34,967 nucleotides of DNA, from assembly GCA_903822245.1 (NCBI GenBank), contig CAIJOE010000008.1:1-34967 (forward strand), given 5' to 3'. A program made the position numbers and the translations under genes. Positions 23,988-31,309 of this stretch are shown here, one piece after another. Position 1 is the first letter of the stretch. Every line of letters begins with the position of its first letter. The DNA comes from an uncultured Actinomycetes bacterium. Its GTDB lineage: Bacteria; Actinomycetota; Actinomycetes; Nanopelagicales; Nanopelagicaceae. The notes under the pieces are model-generated. The model ran no database searches, was not told the origin of the DNA, and saw only the letters and a list, made by a program, of their open reading frames with translations.

Positions 23988-24941
23988 ATGGCAACGATCG
24001 TATCGATGGGTGTTCACATCTTGGATGTGCTCGGTAGACCCGTTTCTGAAATTCCACCCGGACAAAATATTTCTTTGATTGATGAAATTCGAATTACTGC
24101 AGCCGGAACATCTGCCGGAACATCAGTTGATCTTGCAAAACTTGGTTGCAAAGTTATTGCAATGGGTTCACTTGGACAAGATGAAATGGGAAAGATTCTT
24201 ACTGGAATCATGAACCGTTATGGAATTGACACAAGTAACATGTCCTACAAGTCCGGTGTTCAAACCTCAGGAACGATGCTCCCAATTCGCCCAAATGGCG
24301 AACGGCCAGCTCTGCACGTAATGGGCGGGAATGCAACATTTTGTTTTGAAGATGTAAATCAAGATGTGGTTAAAAGCGCCGACTATGTTCACGTTGGCGG
24401 ATTTTACTTAATGCCGAAGTTTGATGGTCCAGACACAGTTAAGACCTTACAGGTTGCTAAATCAGGTGGCGCAATAACCACGATGGATATCTTGGGTGTT
24501 AAACAAGATGGGATGGCAGAAAAGATTTTGCCATCAATGCCATACCTTGATTACTTCATGCCAAACCATGAAGAAGGCGAAATGATCACTGGCCTAAAAA
24601 ATGAGCATGACATTGCAAAATTCTTCTTAGATGGTGGCGCCAAGAACGTTGTTATCAAAATGGGTGCTCGCGGAAGTTTGTTGGTAAGTAGCAATGGTGA
24701 CAAGTTAAGAGTGCCTGCCTATAAAGTTCCAGTCGTTGATACAACTGGTTGTGGCGATGCTTGGACTGGCGGCTTTATTGCAGGACTTTCTAAAGGTCTT
24801 TCAGTTGAGGAGTCAGCGCGTCTTGGCAGTGCCTGTGGATCACTTGTAGCTACTGGTCTTGGTTCAGATGCCGGAATTGTTGATTATGCGACTACGCAAG
24901 AATTTATGGAGAAAGCAGAGAAGTTGCCACTTGGCGACTAA
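23988..24941 (+). CDS. PfkB-family carbohydrate kinase
   Basis: PfkB/ribokinase-fold kinases phosphorylate sugars or nucleosides. The 317-residue protein begins MATIVSMGVHILDVLGRP, carries the glycine-rich GTSAGTSVDLAKLGCKVIAMG and ends with the catalytic DTTGCGDAWTGGFIAGL. The usual anion-hole GAGD is GCGD here, a tolerated variant. The catalytic Asp is intact. ATG 23988 is chosen because GGGGAG lies 4 nt upstream; an ATG at 23970 precedes that site. It is followed after 51 nt by dhaK. The substrate is unknown. It could phosphorylate a polyol, sugar or intermediate of the pathway encoded downstream. Confidence 0.88.
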   Translation: MATIVSMGVHILDVLGRPVSEIPPGQNISLIDEIRITAAGTSAGTSVDLAKLGCKVIAMGSLGQDEMGKILTGIMNRYGIDTSNMSYKSGVQTSGTMLPIRPNGERPALHVMGGNATFCFEDVNQDVVKSADYVHVGGFYLMPKFDGPDTVKTLQVAKSGGAITTMDILGVKQDGMAEKILPSMPYLDYFMPNHEEGEMITGLKNEHDIAKFFLDGGAKNVVIKMGARGSLLVSSNGDKLRVPAYKVPVVDTTGCGDAWTGGFIAGLSKGLSVEESARLGSACGSLVATGLGSDAGIVDYATTQEFMEKAEKLPLGD

Positions 24942-24992
24942 AAAGTAAAACTAAAGTAGTAACCCTAATACGAAAGAGCGAAAGGTTGGAAA

Positions 24993-25988
24993 GTGAAGAA
25001 ACTAATTAATGACCCGTTCGACACCGTTCAAGAATTATTTGAGGGTTTCGTTTCGGCCAATGACCATTTAATTAAGCAAGTTGGCCATCGGTCAATCGCT
25101 CGTATCGAATCACCTATTGCAGGTAAGGTCGGAATTGTTGTGGGCGGCGGCTCAGGCCACCTTCCTGCATTTGCTGGCTATGTTGGTAAAGGAATGGCCG
25201 ACGGGGCTGCCTTCGGAAATATTTTTGCCTCTCCACCAGCAAAACCAGTCATTGAAGCTACGATCGCAGTTAATAGCGGCGCAGGAGTTATGTATACCTA
25301 TGGAAATTATCAAGGCGATTGCATCAACTTTGATAAGGCACAAGACCATTGCCGTGAGCTTGGTATTCAAGTACAAACTGTTGTATTAAATGATGACGTT
25401 CTCTCAGCACCTAAAGACCAAGCCCATAAGCGCCGCGGGATTGGTGGCCTTTTCTTGGTCTGGCACGTTGCCGGAGCCAAGGCAGAGGCGATGGCCTCAC
25501 TTGATGAAGTAGTTGCCGTAACCTCAAAAGCAAATGCCAATACCCGAACAGTTGGTGTTGGTTTAACTTCTTGTACCGTGCCAGCAAATGGCAAACCAAC
25601 ATTTTCTTTGCCAGAAGATGAGATGGAAATTGGACTTGGTATTCACGGTGAACCAGGAATTAAGCGAGTAAAACTGCGCCCAATCGATTCAGTAATTGAT
25701 GAGATTGTTGAATCAATCCTTGCTGATCTTGATTACAAGGGTTCAGATGTGGCAGTACTTGTTAATGGCTTGGGCGGCTCACCTGCTGAGGAGCTATACC
25801 TTGTATATCGCCGAGTTTCACAAATCCTTAAGGCGAGCAATATAAATATTCGCTTTAAGCATGTTGGGGAGCAAGTAACAGCCCTAGAAATGGCTGGTGT
25901 ATCAGTAAGTTTGATGCGCCTAGATACTGAGATGCATGATCTGATTAAGAATTCTGTTGTTGATACCTGCATGTATAAGAAAATTTAA
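24993..25988 (+). CDS. dhaK: DhaK-type ketose kinase substrate-binding subunit
   Basis: DhaK binds a short ketose (dihydroxyacetone in the classical enzyme) as a hemiaminal with a histidine. The 331-residue protein has GGGSGH at 51-56, GNYQGD ending at Asp109, and GIHGEPG with His218. These three fall on the same numbers as His56, Asp109 and His218 of E. coli DhaK. Around them the sequence is divergent (GGGSGHLP instead of GGGSGHEP; TYGNYQGDCINF instead of the usual KNYTGD). That may signal another ketose such as erythrulose. It starts at GTG 24993 behind AAAGG. dhaL follows after 12 nt. No DhaM phosphodonor gene is nearby, so ATP is the likely donor. Confidence 0.9.
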   Translation: MKKLINDPFDTVQELFEGFVSANDHLIKQVGHRSIARIESPIAGKVGIVVGGGSGHLPAFAGYVGKGMADGAAFGNIFASPPAKPVIEATIAVNSGAGVMYTYGNYQGDCINFDKAQDHCRELGIQVQTVVLNDDVLSAPKDQAHKRRGIGGLFLVWHVAGAKAEAMASLDEVVAVTSKANANTRTVGVGLTSCTVPANGKPTFSLPEDEMEIGLGIHGEPGIKRVKLRPIDSVIDEIVESILADLDYKGSDVAVLVNGLGGSPAEELYLVYRRVSQILKASNINIRFKHVGEQVTALEMAGVSVSLMRLDTEMHDLIKNSVVDTCMYKKI

Positions 25989-26000
25989 GGAGCAATCAAA

Positions 26001-26645
26001 ATGTCAGATGTAACAGGTGCAAAAGTAGCGAAATCACTTCTTCTTGTCGCAAAGCGAGTTGAAGAAAACAAGGATTATCTCTGCGAACTAGATGGTGAAG
26101 TTGGCGATGGTGATCATGGTGTTTCGATGACAATTGGTATGCGCGCAGTAACACGCGCAGTAAATAATTTGCCAGATTCAGTAACTCCACAAGCGGCCTT
26201 TGTTGCTGCAGCTGATGCTTATGCCGATGAAGTTGGAGCAACTATTGGGCCCCTATATGAAGCAGCATTTCGCGCCGCTGCAGAGGCCGCAAAGGGCAAG
26301 ACAAACATGAATGCGATTGGTGACTGGGCGGCAGTTTATGAAGCGATGGCTGTTGCAATTCAAGTTTTAGGTAAAGCAGAACTTGGTGATAAGACTTTGC
26401 TAGATGCTTTCTTTCCGGCAGTTGAGCACATAAAGAAATTGGCTACAGGCGGCGGTGATTTGGTTTCAGCTTTGGAATCAACAGCTAAGTGTGCACTTGA
26501 CTCAGCGATTTCAACTAAGGACCTAGTGCCCCAAAAGGGTCGTGCTGCCCGCTTGGGTGATCGCGCAAAAGGCCACCAAGATGCTGGTGCTACCTCACTT
26601 GCCATTGTTCTAGCTGGCTTTGCTGAAGCAATAAAAGCCGGTTAA
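26001..26645 (+). CDS. dhaL: DhaL-type kinase nucleotide-binding subunit
   Basis: DhaL carries the nucleotide and two Mg2+ ions and transfers phosphate to the ketose held by DhaK. The 214-residue protein shows the Mg-binding LDGEVGDGDHG with Asp31, Asp36 and Asp38. It then has GATIGPLYEAAF (usually GGTSGPLYG), GDKTLLDAFFPA and KGRAARLGDRAKGHQDAGATS, so all phosphate-loop motifs are present. AAGGAG lies 8 nt before the ATG. It converges with the PfpI gene, with an 11-bp gap and no convincing terminator. Without DhaM the pair probably works as an ATP-dependent two-subunit kinase, which is inference. Confidence 0.92.
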   Translation: MSDVTGAKVAKSLLLVAKRVEENKDYLCELDGEVGDGDHGVSMTIGMRAVTRAVNNLPDSVTPQAAFVAAADAYADEVGATIGPLYEAAFRAAAEAAKGKTNMNAIGDWAAVYEAMAVAIQVLGKAELGDKTLLDAFFPAVEHIKKLATGGGDLVSALESTAKCALDSAISTKDLVPQKGRAARLGDRAKGHQDAGATSLAIVLAGFAEAIKAG

Positions 26646-26656
26646 AAAGTACTTTC

Positions 26657-27166
26657 TTACTTAAAGGCAACTGCTAGTTCACGGCAAAAATCTGGGATAT
26701 CGGCAACTATTCGGCCCCAGATCAGATTGCCATCAGTAAAGGCTGCTTTATCAACCCAGGTAGCCCCTGCATTAACTAGATCATCTTTAATACCCAATGA
26801 TCCTGTGGTTGGACGACCTTTAACTAGATCGGCAGAAATAGCTAGTAGTCCACCATGGCAAATTATTCCGATTGGTTTATTTTGCGCGTTGACTTCTTTA
26901 ATAAGTGAAATGACTTCTGGGTAGCGGCGCAATTTATCTGGCGCCCAACCACCTGCCAAAATTAAGCCGGCAAGCTCTGAACTCTTTAGTTCTGAAATCA
27001 AAACATCTACCGGAATGATCAATCCGTTTTTGCCAATCACTGAACTCTTAGTAAGTCCTGCCGCAACGACCTTGTAGCCAATCTCTTCTAGGCGCATCTT
27101 AGGAACGTGGAACTCTAAATCTTCAACACCTTCAGCAACTGGAATTGCTACCAAACCTTTGCTCAT
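26657..27166 (-). CDS. DJ-1/PfpI-family protein
   Basis: The 169-residue protein has the family's nucleophile elbow IGIICHGGLLAIS (Cys near residue 101 followed by His). The acidic partner lies in AEGVEDLEFHVP, and LKGLILAGGWAPDKLRR precedes the Cys. C-terminal KDDLVNAGATWVDKAAFTDGNLIWGR is typical of PfpI members. Reported activities in the family include glyoxalase/deglycase and peptidase-like ones, so the function here is open. It shares one base (TAATG) with the upstream rpiB-like gene and must be co-translated with it. A role in handling reactive short sugars or dicarbonyls would suit the locus, but that is inference. Confidence 0.88.
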   Translation of the reverse strand: MSKGLVAIPVAEGVEDLEFHVPKMRLEEIGYKVVAAGLTKSSVIGKNGLIIPVDVLISELKSSELAGLILAGGWAPDKLRRYPEVISLIKEVNAQNKPIGIICHGGLLAISADLVKGRPTTGSLGIKDDLVNAGATWVDKAAFTDGNLIWGRIVADIPDFCRELAVAFK

Positions 27167-27642
27167 TACTTGTTTTCCTTTGCTGTCGATTCTAAATCAG
27201 AAAGTAACTTTACTTTTGGGCTAGAAGATCCAGCCTGGTCAAATTCATAATCTAACCACGGCCCGATTAACTTAATGGCAATCTCGGGAGCAATAACCCG
27301 AGCGCCAAATGAAATCACTTGGCAGTTGTTACTTAGTACTGCGCGCTCTAAGGAATACGGATCATGAGCAACAGTTGCGCGAATTCCATTTACTTTGTTA
27401 GCTGCAATTGCCATTCCGATCCCAGTGCCACAAACGAGTAGGCCGCGATCAGCCTTGCCTTCGGCAATAGCCTTGGCCACACCAAAACCAATATTTGGGT
27501 AGTCGTTTTTATCCTCAGATGACAAGACGCCAAAGTCGAGGAGCTCAGAAACTTTTGGGTTCCCGGCGAGTTCTTTCTTAAGGATTTCTTTTAGTGGGAA
27601 ACCAATGAAGTCCGCGCCCAGCATCACCCGATACGTACTCAA
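27166..27642 (-). CDS. RpiB/EryI-like sugar-phosphate isomerase
   Basis: RpiB-fold enzymes interconvert aldose and ketose phosphates. The 158-residue protein has CGTGIGMAIAANKVNGIRA with catalytic Cys71, and AHDPYSLERAVLSNNCQ with His93. The N-terminal motif is GADFIGFPLKE, lacking the His of the usual ADHAGFELK found in ribose 5-phosphate isomerases. The LSNN and GARVIAPE pattern resembles, from memory, EryI/DerI, which make D-erythrose 4-phosphate from D-erythrulose 4-phosphate. TTG is the start, with GAGGAG 5 nt upstream. It is transcribed divergently from the solute-binding protein. A ribose or allose phosphate role cannot be excluded. Confidence 0.87.
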   Translation of the reverse strand: MSTYRVMLGADFIGFPLKEILKKELAGNPKVSELLDFGVLSSEDKNDYPNIGFGVAKAIAEGKADRGLLVCGTGIGMAIAANKVNGIRATVAHDPYSLERAVLSNNCQVISFGARVIAPEIAIKLIGPWLDYEFDQAGSSSPKVKLLSDLESTAKENK

Positions 27643-27681
27643 ATTGGCTCCTCGCCTAGGTTATCCACAGAAACTGCGCCA

Positions 27682-27690
27682 AATATAGCA
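27682..27690 (-). promoter_or_regulatory. Extended -10 promoter of the rpiB-pfpI operon
   Basis: Minus-strand TGC-TATATT is an extended -10 about 40 nt upstream of the TTG start of the RpiB-like gene, giving a leader of about 33 nt with a GAGGAG ribosome-binding site. The expected -35 region is occupied by the G-run element at 27693-27718. Confidence 0.45.
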
Positions 27691-27692
27691 CT

Positions 27693-27718
27693 GGGGGCTA
27701 ATTGGGTAGGGGTGAGGG
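27693..27718 (+). promoter_or_regulatory. G-run element matching the quadruplex pattern
   Basis: Four G runs (5, 3, 4 and 3 guanines) on the plus strand are separated by loops of 6, 2 and 3 nt. This satisfies the usual G3+N1-7 quadruplex rule. It lies in the spacer and -35 region of the minus-strand rpiB promoter. Such runs are rare in this AT-rich DNA. Function is untested. Confidence 0.4.
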
Positions 27719-27729
27719 CAATCGGTAGG

Positions 27730-27764
27730 ACAACTTGGAGCCCAAAAGCCAGCCAGAAAGTTGT
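27730..27764. promoter_or_regulatory. Inverted repeat between the divergent sugar-locus promoters
   Basis: ACAACTT (27730-27736) and AAGTTGT (27758-27764) form a 7-bp inverted repeat. GTAGGAC also occurs twice directly (27725 and 27763). It sits midway between the rpiB and solute-binding-protein promoters and could be an operator for both. No regulator gene is in the window. Confidence 0.3.
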
Positions 27765-27816
27765 AGGACCGCTTTTAATTATCACGAAAAAGATACCAAA
27801 AACCCCTGAAAAACGG

Positions 27817-27845
27817 TTGACGGCAAGCCTGCATAGGCGAAGAAT
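27817..27845 (+). promoter_or_regulatory. Promoter of the ABC importer operon
   Basis: TTGACG (27817-27822) matches the -35 consensus at five of six positions. A 17-bp spacer leads to AAGAAT (27840-27845). The predicted start is near 27852, giving a leader of about 44 nt that contains a hairpin and the ribosome-binding site. Confidence 0.55.
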
Positions 27846-27852
27846 CCACAGC

Positions 27853-27878
27853 AAGAACGATCCATAGTGGAGGTTCTT
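27853..27878 (+). promoter_or_regulatory. 5' leader hairpin before the solute-binding protein
   Basis: AAGAAC and GTTCTT pair, with an inner TCC/GGA pairing around the loop ATAGT. The hairpin starts at the predicted mRNA 5' end and its right arm contains a GGAGG. A second, real AGGGAGGAG follows at 27882-27890. It could protect the 5' end or be an operator. Confidence 0.4.
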
Positions 27879-27895
27879 TTCAGGGAGGAGTTCTC

Positions 27896-29389
27896 TTGAA
27901 CCATAACCAAACAAAAATTGATCGTCGTTCATTCCTTAAGGTTGGCGCAACTGCAGCTGCAGCTGTTCCACTTTCAGGTTTGATGGCATCAAATAATGTT
28001 GCCGAGGCCGCAGACAACCCATTGATGGGAAGTTCTGCAACAAACATGAAGGGCAAAGTTCTTGATTTTGCTTATTCACGTATTGCAGGTTGGCCACCAT
28101 CAGCAGCACCAGAAGCAATGTGGCCTGCATTCCAAGCTTTTGCAAAGAAGACTTATGGCTACACAGTAAATAAGATTACATTTGCTGAAGCCGGCTTCGG
28201 TGATCTGTTCCAAAAGATTGCACCAACACTAGCTTCTAAGTCTCAACAATTTAACATCATGGTTGTTGACTCACAGTGGCTCGGAGCTCTTGCAGAGCCA
28301 GGTTGGATCGTAAAGGCAGATGATGTCTTTAAGTTAAACCCAACTATGGATAAGAAGCCTTACTCATCTCTAGTAACAAGCACCTACCAGGTTTACCCAG
28401 ATGGTTCTGGCAAGCGTTGGGGATTCCCACAAATGCCAGACGTTCAAGGCGTATACCTACGTAAGGACATGTTGGATGATCCAAAGGAACAAGCAGCATT
28501 CAAGGCCAAGTATGGCAAGAAGCTACCTGTTACTTACGCAGAGTATGAAAATATTGAGCAGAGCGAATTCGAAAAGGTAATCGAATTCTTCCATCGCCCA
28601 GATAAGGGTATGTATGGAACAACAATGATGTATGACAAGTCATACGACATGTTCTCTTGCGCTTACTATCCATTTGCTTATTCAACAGGTGGAAAGATTT
28701 GGGATGCAAAGACAAATAACGTCTACGGCATTCTAAACTCAGCTGTTAACGCAAAGGCAATGGAGCACTTCGTAGGCCTAAAGAAGTACCAGCCAGCTAA
28801 CTTCGCAAAGATTGATATCGGCGGCGTTATCGACTTGTTCACCAAGGGCAAAGTCTTCTCTGCCTACCAATGGTGCGCAGTAGGTCTTGCAATGAAGTCA
28901 GATATGGTCCCAATTGAGAAGGTAATGGCAATTCCACTACCTAAGTTCAATGGCAAGATCATTGGTGCAATGGGCGGTCAGCCTTGGGTAATCAACGCAT
29001 ACAACGATGCAGATCACATGCGCGTTGCCGTTGACTTCCTAAAGTGGTGGCAGTCAAAGGAAGCACAAGATCTATTCATCTTGAAGAACGGTGGCCTACC
29101 TTGGACAGCAGCAGATTGTGCTAACCCAGCGTATGCAAACTTCGCTCACTACGTGAAGCCATTCCTTTACATGTTGAAGGAAGGCCGTTCAATCGACTTC
29201 TGGCACTTGCCTGAATATTCTGAAATGCTTGCAGTTCAGCAAGAAGCCTTCAATGGTTTCGCTGCTGGAACAGTTAAGAGTGCAGCACATGCACTTGAAT
29301 ACGCAGCTGCAAAGCAACAGCAAATTCTGTTCAAGGCTGGACGTACAAAGACCGCTCCTCCTAAGGGAACGGATTCAATGACTCTCTAA
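27896..29389 (+). CDS. Tat-exported solute-binding protein of a sugar/polyol ABC importer
   Basis: This protein captures the substrate outside the membrane and delivers it to the permeases. The 497-residue family 1 solute-binding protein starts at TTG 27896, 5 nt after a strong AGGGAGGAG. Its N-terminus has a twin-arginine signal (DRRSFLKVGATAAAAVPLSG) with likely cleavage after VAEAA. The mature part has many Trp, Tyr and Phe residues (RIAGWPPSAAPEAMWP, QMPDVQGVYLRKDM, GAMGGQPWVINAY), as in carbohydrate binders. It is long for the class, like the large GlpV-type binding proteins. The following 17-bp mRNA hairpin suggests that it is made in excess over the permeases. The ligand is inferred, not seen. 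Confidence 0.9.
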   Translation: MNHNQTKIDRRSFLKVGATAAAAVPLSGLMASNNVAEAADNPLMGSSATNMKGKVLDFAYSRIAGWPPSAAPEAMWPAFQAFAKKTYGYTVNKITFAEAGFGDLFQKIAPTLASKSQQFNIMVVDSQWLGALAEPGWIVKADDVFKLNPTMDKKPYSSLVTSTYQVYPDGSGKRWGFPQMPDVQGVYLRKDMLDDPKEQAAFKAKYGKKLPVTYAEYENIEQSEFEKVIEFFHRPDKGMYGTTMMYDKSYDMFSCAYYPFAYSTGGKIWDAKTNNVYGILNSAVNAKAMEHFVGLKKYQPANFAKIDIGGVIDLFTKGKVFSAYQWCAVGLAMKSDMVPIEKVMAIPLPKFNGKIIGAMGGQPWVINAYNDADHMRVAVDFLKWWQSKEAQDLFILKNGGLPWTAADCANPAYANFAHYVKPFLYMLKEGRSIDFWHLPEYSEMLAVQQEAFNGFAAGTVKSAAHALEYAAAKQQQILFKAGRTKTAPPKGTDSMTL

Positions 29390-29428
29390 TTTGAGTCACT
29401 GAAAAAAGAAAAAAGTAAAGGGTGTAAA

Positions 29429-29466
29429 TGTTCTCCCAGTCCTACTAAGGTAGGGCTGGGAGAACA
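29429..29466 (+). terminator. Strong intercistronic stem-loop (partial terminator or mRNA stabiliser)
   Basis: Left arm 29429-29445 and right arm 29450-29466 form 17 consecutive base pairs (one G-U) around the tetraloop TAAG. No T-tract follows. It lies 40 nt after the binding-protein stop and 46 nt before the first permease, the classic place for a structure that raises binding-protein mRNA over the membrane genes. Confidence 0.7.
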
Positions 29467-29511
29467 CTCCATTATTAGATAGTTAAGAAAAATTAATAAC
29501 CAGGGGGACAA

Positions 29512-30450
29512 TTGGGCGTCAAATTTGCTTCGAAAGATAAAGCAATAAAAGCTAAATCAAAATCTGGTCAAAAAGGAGAAAAATCCTTTGGCTGGAAGTT
29601 ATTGATTCCGGTTTTAGCCTTTTTTGGTTTTTTCAATATAGTCCCAACACTTTGGATGCTTGGCTTAAGTTTTAACGACTACAAGTTAATTTCCTCAAAC
29701 GCCCCTCACTATGTTGGGCTTTCAAATTACCAAAGCTTCCTTGCAGACCAACAGGTGGCACATGCAGTAAATAGAACCTTCGTTTTCTTGGCTTTTGCCA
29801 TAATTTTTCAAACAACACTAGGAATCTTGATCGGCGTCCTGTTTTGGCGCAATGACAAACTGCGCGGCCGACGCCTTGCGCTAACACTTCTTTTCACACC
29901 GATGGTTGTAACACCCGTGGCTTCAGCTTTGTTCTGGAAGTTAATTCTTGACCCTAACTTTGGAGTAGGAAACTATTTCCTCCAAATTTTTGGAATCGCC
30001 AAAATTGATGTTCTAACATCCCAATCCTTAGCCTTCCCAACACTTCTAGTTGTAGATACCTGGATGTGGACACCATTTATGGCGCTTATGACTTTAGCTG
30101 CACTTGGATCAGTACCAAAAGCGGAATTAGAAGCAGCATCAATTGATCGCTTGCCACTGTTCACAGTTATTAAAACTGTTGTTTGGCCTCACGCAAAATT
30201 TATTCTTATGCTCGGAATCTTGCTTCGTTCCATCGACGCCTTTAAAACTATGGACCTAAGTTTGATCATGACAGATGGTGGGCCTGGAGATAAGACCGAA
30301 CTTATCGCGCTGAGTCTTTATCGATACGCCTTTAAATCATTCAACCTTGGCTATTCATCAGCAATATCAGTGTTCTTGCTATTTATCGCGATTTCATTGA
30401 CTTCAATTTATCTCTATGTATTAAACCTCAAGAGCCGAAAGGAGGCATGA
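29512..30450 (+). CDS. Sugar/polyol ABC importer permease, MalF type
   Basis: The 312-residue inner-membrane protein has a basic cytoplasmic N-terminus (Lys-rich, residues 5-24) and about six helices. The EAA-type loop is LEAASIDRLPLFTVIKTVVWP (residues about 205-225), which docks on the ATPases. It starts at TTG 29512 behind AGGGGG. Its TGA overlaps the first ATG of the next permease, and the intact EAA loop distinguishes it from its partner. It is the first of two permeases of the importer that carries the two ATPases at 31616 and 32700. Confidence 0.92.
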   Translation: MGVKFASKDKAIKAKSKSGQKGEKSFGWKLLIPVLAFFGFFNIVPTLWMLGLSFNDYKLISSNAPHYVGLSNYQSFLADQQVAHAVNRTFVFLAFAIIFQTTLGILIGVLFWRNDKLRGRRLALTLLFTPMVVTPVASALFWKLILDPNFGVGNYFLQIFGIAKIDVLTSQSLAFPTLLVVDTWMWTPFMALMTLAALGSVPKAELEAASIDRLPLFTVIKTVVWPHAKFILMLGILLRSIDAFKTMDLSLIMTDGGPGDKTELIALSLYRYAFKSFNLGYSSAISVFLLFIAISLTSIYLYVLNLKSRKEA

Positions 30451-30452
30451 GC

Positions 30453-31307
30453 ATGGCCGATGATTTCATGAAACCAAGGCGCAAATCTGGCCCGATTAAA
30501 TTAAGCACGGTAGGTGCTTGGCTTGTTTCATTAATTTTCTTTCTACCAATTGCTTGGATTATTGGCAGTGCGCTCAAGCCAAAGCAGTATGTGTTGAATT
30601 TCCCACCTAAGTGGATTTTCGTGCCAACTCTTTCAAATATTACTGAGGCTATTTCTTACGGAAATACCGCTAAATATTTTCTAGATAGCGTTATTTACTC
30701 CTTCACGGCTGTTGCTTTGGCAATTCTTATCTCATTCCTTGCTGCTTATTCATTCTCTCGTTTCAAGCCAGCCGGAACAGATTTTCTTATGTTCTTGTTG
30801 CTTTCAAGTCGCTTTGTACCAGCTGCAGCGCTAGTTATTCCATTCTTCCAGCTCTATAACTTGGTGCATCTGCAGGATTCATTCCTGGGCTTGATTCTCT
30901 TCTATACGATGTTCTCGATCCCATTCTCAGTTTGGATCTTAAAAGGATTTATCGATGGAGTTTCTACCAAGTTTGATGAAACAGGCTTTGTATATGGAGC
31001 TTCAAGACTTCATGTTATGTTCAAACTTATCTTGCCTCAATTACGGCCAGGTTTAGTTGCGGCATTTGTTTTCAACATTATCTTTGTTTGGAATGAGTTC
31101 CTCTTTAACTTCCAATTAGGTGGAATTCACTCTTATGGAATTCCAGTAGGACTTTTCACTTCAATCACTAAAGACGGCCACTTAGATTGGTCCTTTGTTG
31201 CTTCAATTGGCACCATTTATGTATTGCCACTAGCAATCACAATCTTTGCCTTCCAAAAGTATCTTTTAGTGGGTCTTACCTTCGGAACTGTTAGAGGAGA
31301 GGTATAA
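30453..31307 (+). CDS. Sugar/polyol ABC importer permease, MalG type
   Basis: The 284-residue inner-membrane partner has about six helices. Its coupling loop reads KFDETGFVYGASRLHVMFKLILP, so the EAA triplet is ETG, a divergence from the family rule, while the GAS-R and ILP parts are kept. The ATG at 30453 is chosen because GGAGG lies 7 nt upstream. The ATG at 30447, which overlaps the previous stop, is too close to that site. A small membrane protein gene begins 2 nt after its stop. Confidence 0.92.
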   Translation: MADDFMKPRRKSGPIKLSTVGAWLVSLIFFLPIAWIIGSALKPKQYVLNFPPKWIFVPTLSNITEAISYGNTAKYFLDSVIYSFTAVALAILISFLAAYSFSRFKPAGTDFLMFLLLSSRFVPAAALVIPFFQLYNLVHLQDSFLGLILFYTMFSIPFSVWILKGFIDGVSTKFDETGFVYGASRLHVMFKLILPQLRPGLVAAFVFNIIFVWNEFLFNFQLGGIHSYGIPVGLFTSITKDGHLDWSFVASIGTIYVLPLAITIFAFQKYLLVGLTFGTVRGEV

Positions 31308-31309
31308 AA

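Noticed and set aside
26646..26655. AAAGTACTTT as a terminator between dhaL and pfpI
   Set aside because: The perfect palindrome is only 10 bp with no loop and no T-tract, too weak to support.
29429..29466. Stem-loop as a classical intrinsic terminator ending the binding-protein transcript
   Set aside because: No T-tract follows, and the permease genes downstream have no convincing promoter, so partial termination or mRNA protection fits better.
30447..30452. First ATG of the MalG-type permease
   Set aside because: It is only 1 nt from GGAGG. The in-frame ATG at 30453 has correct spacing.
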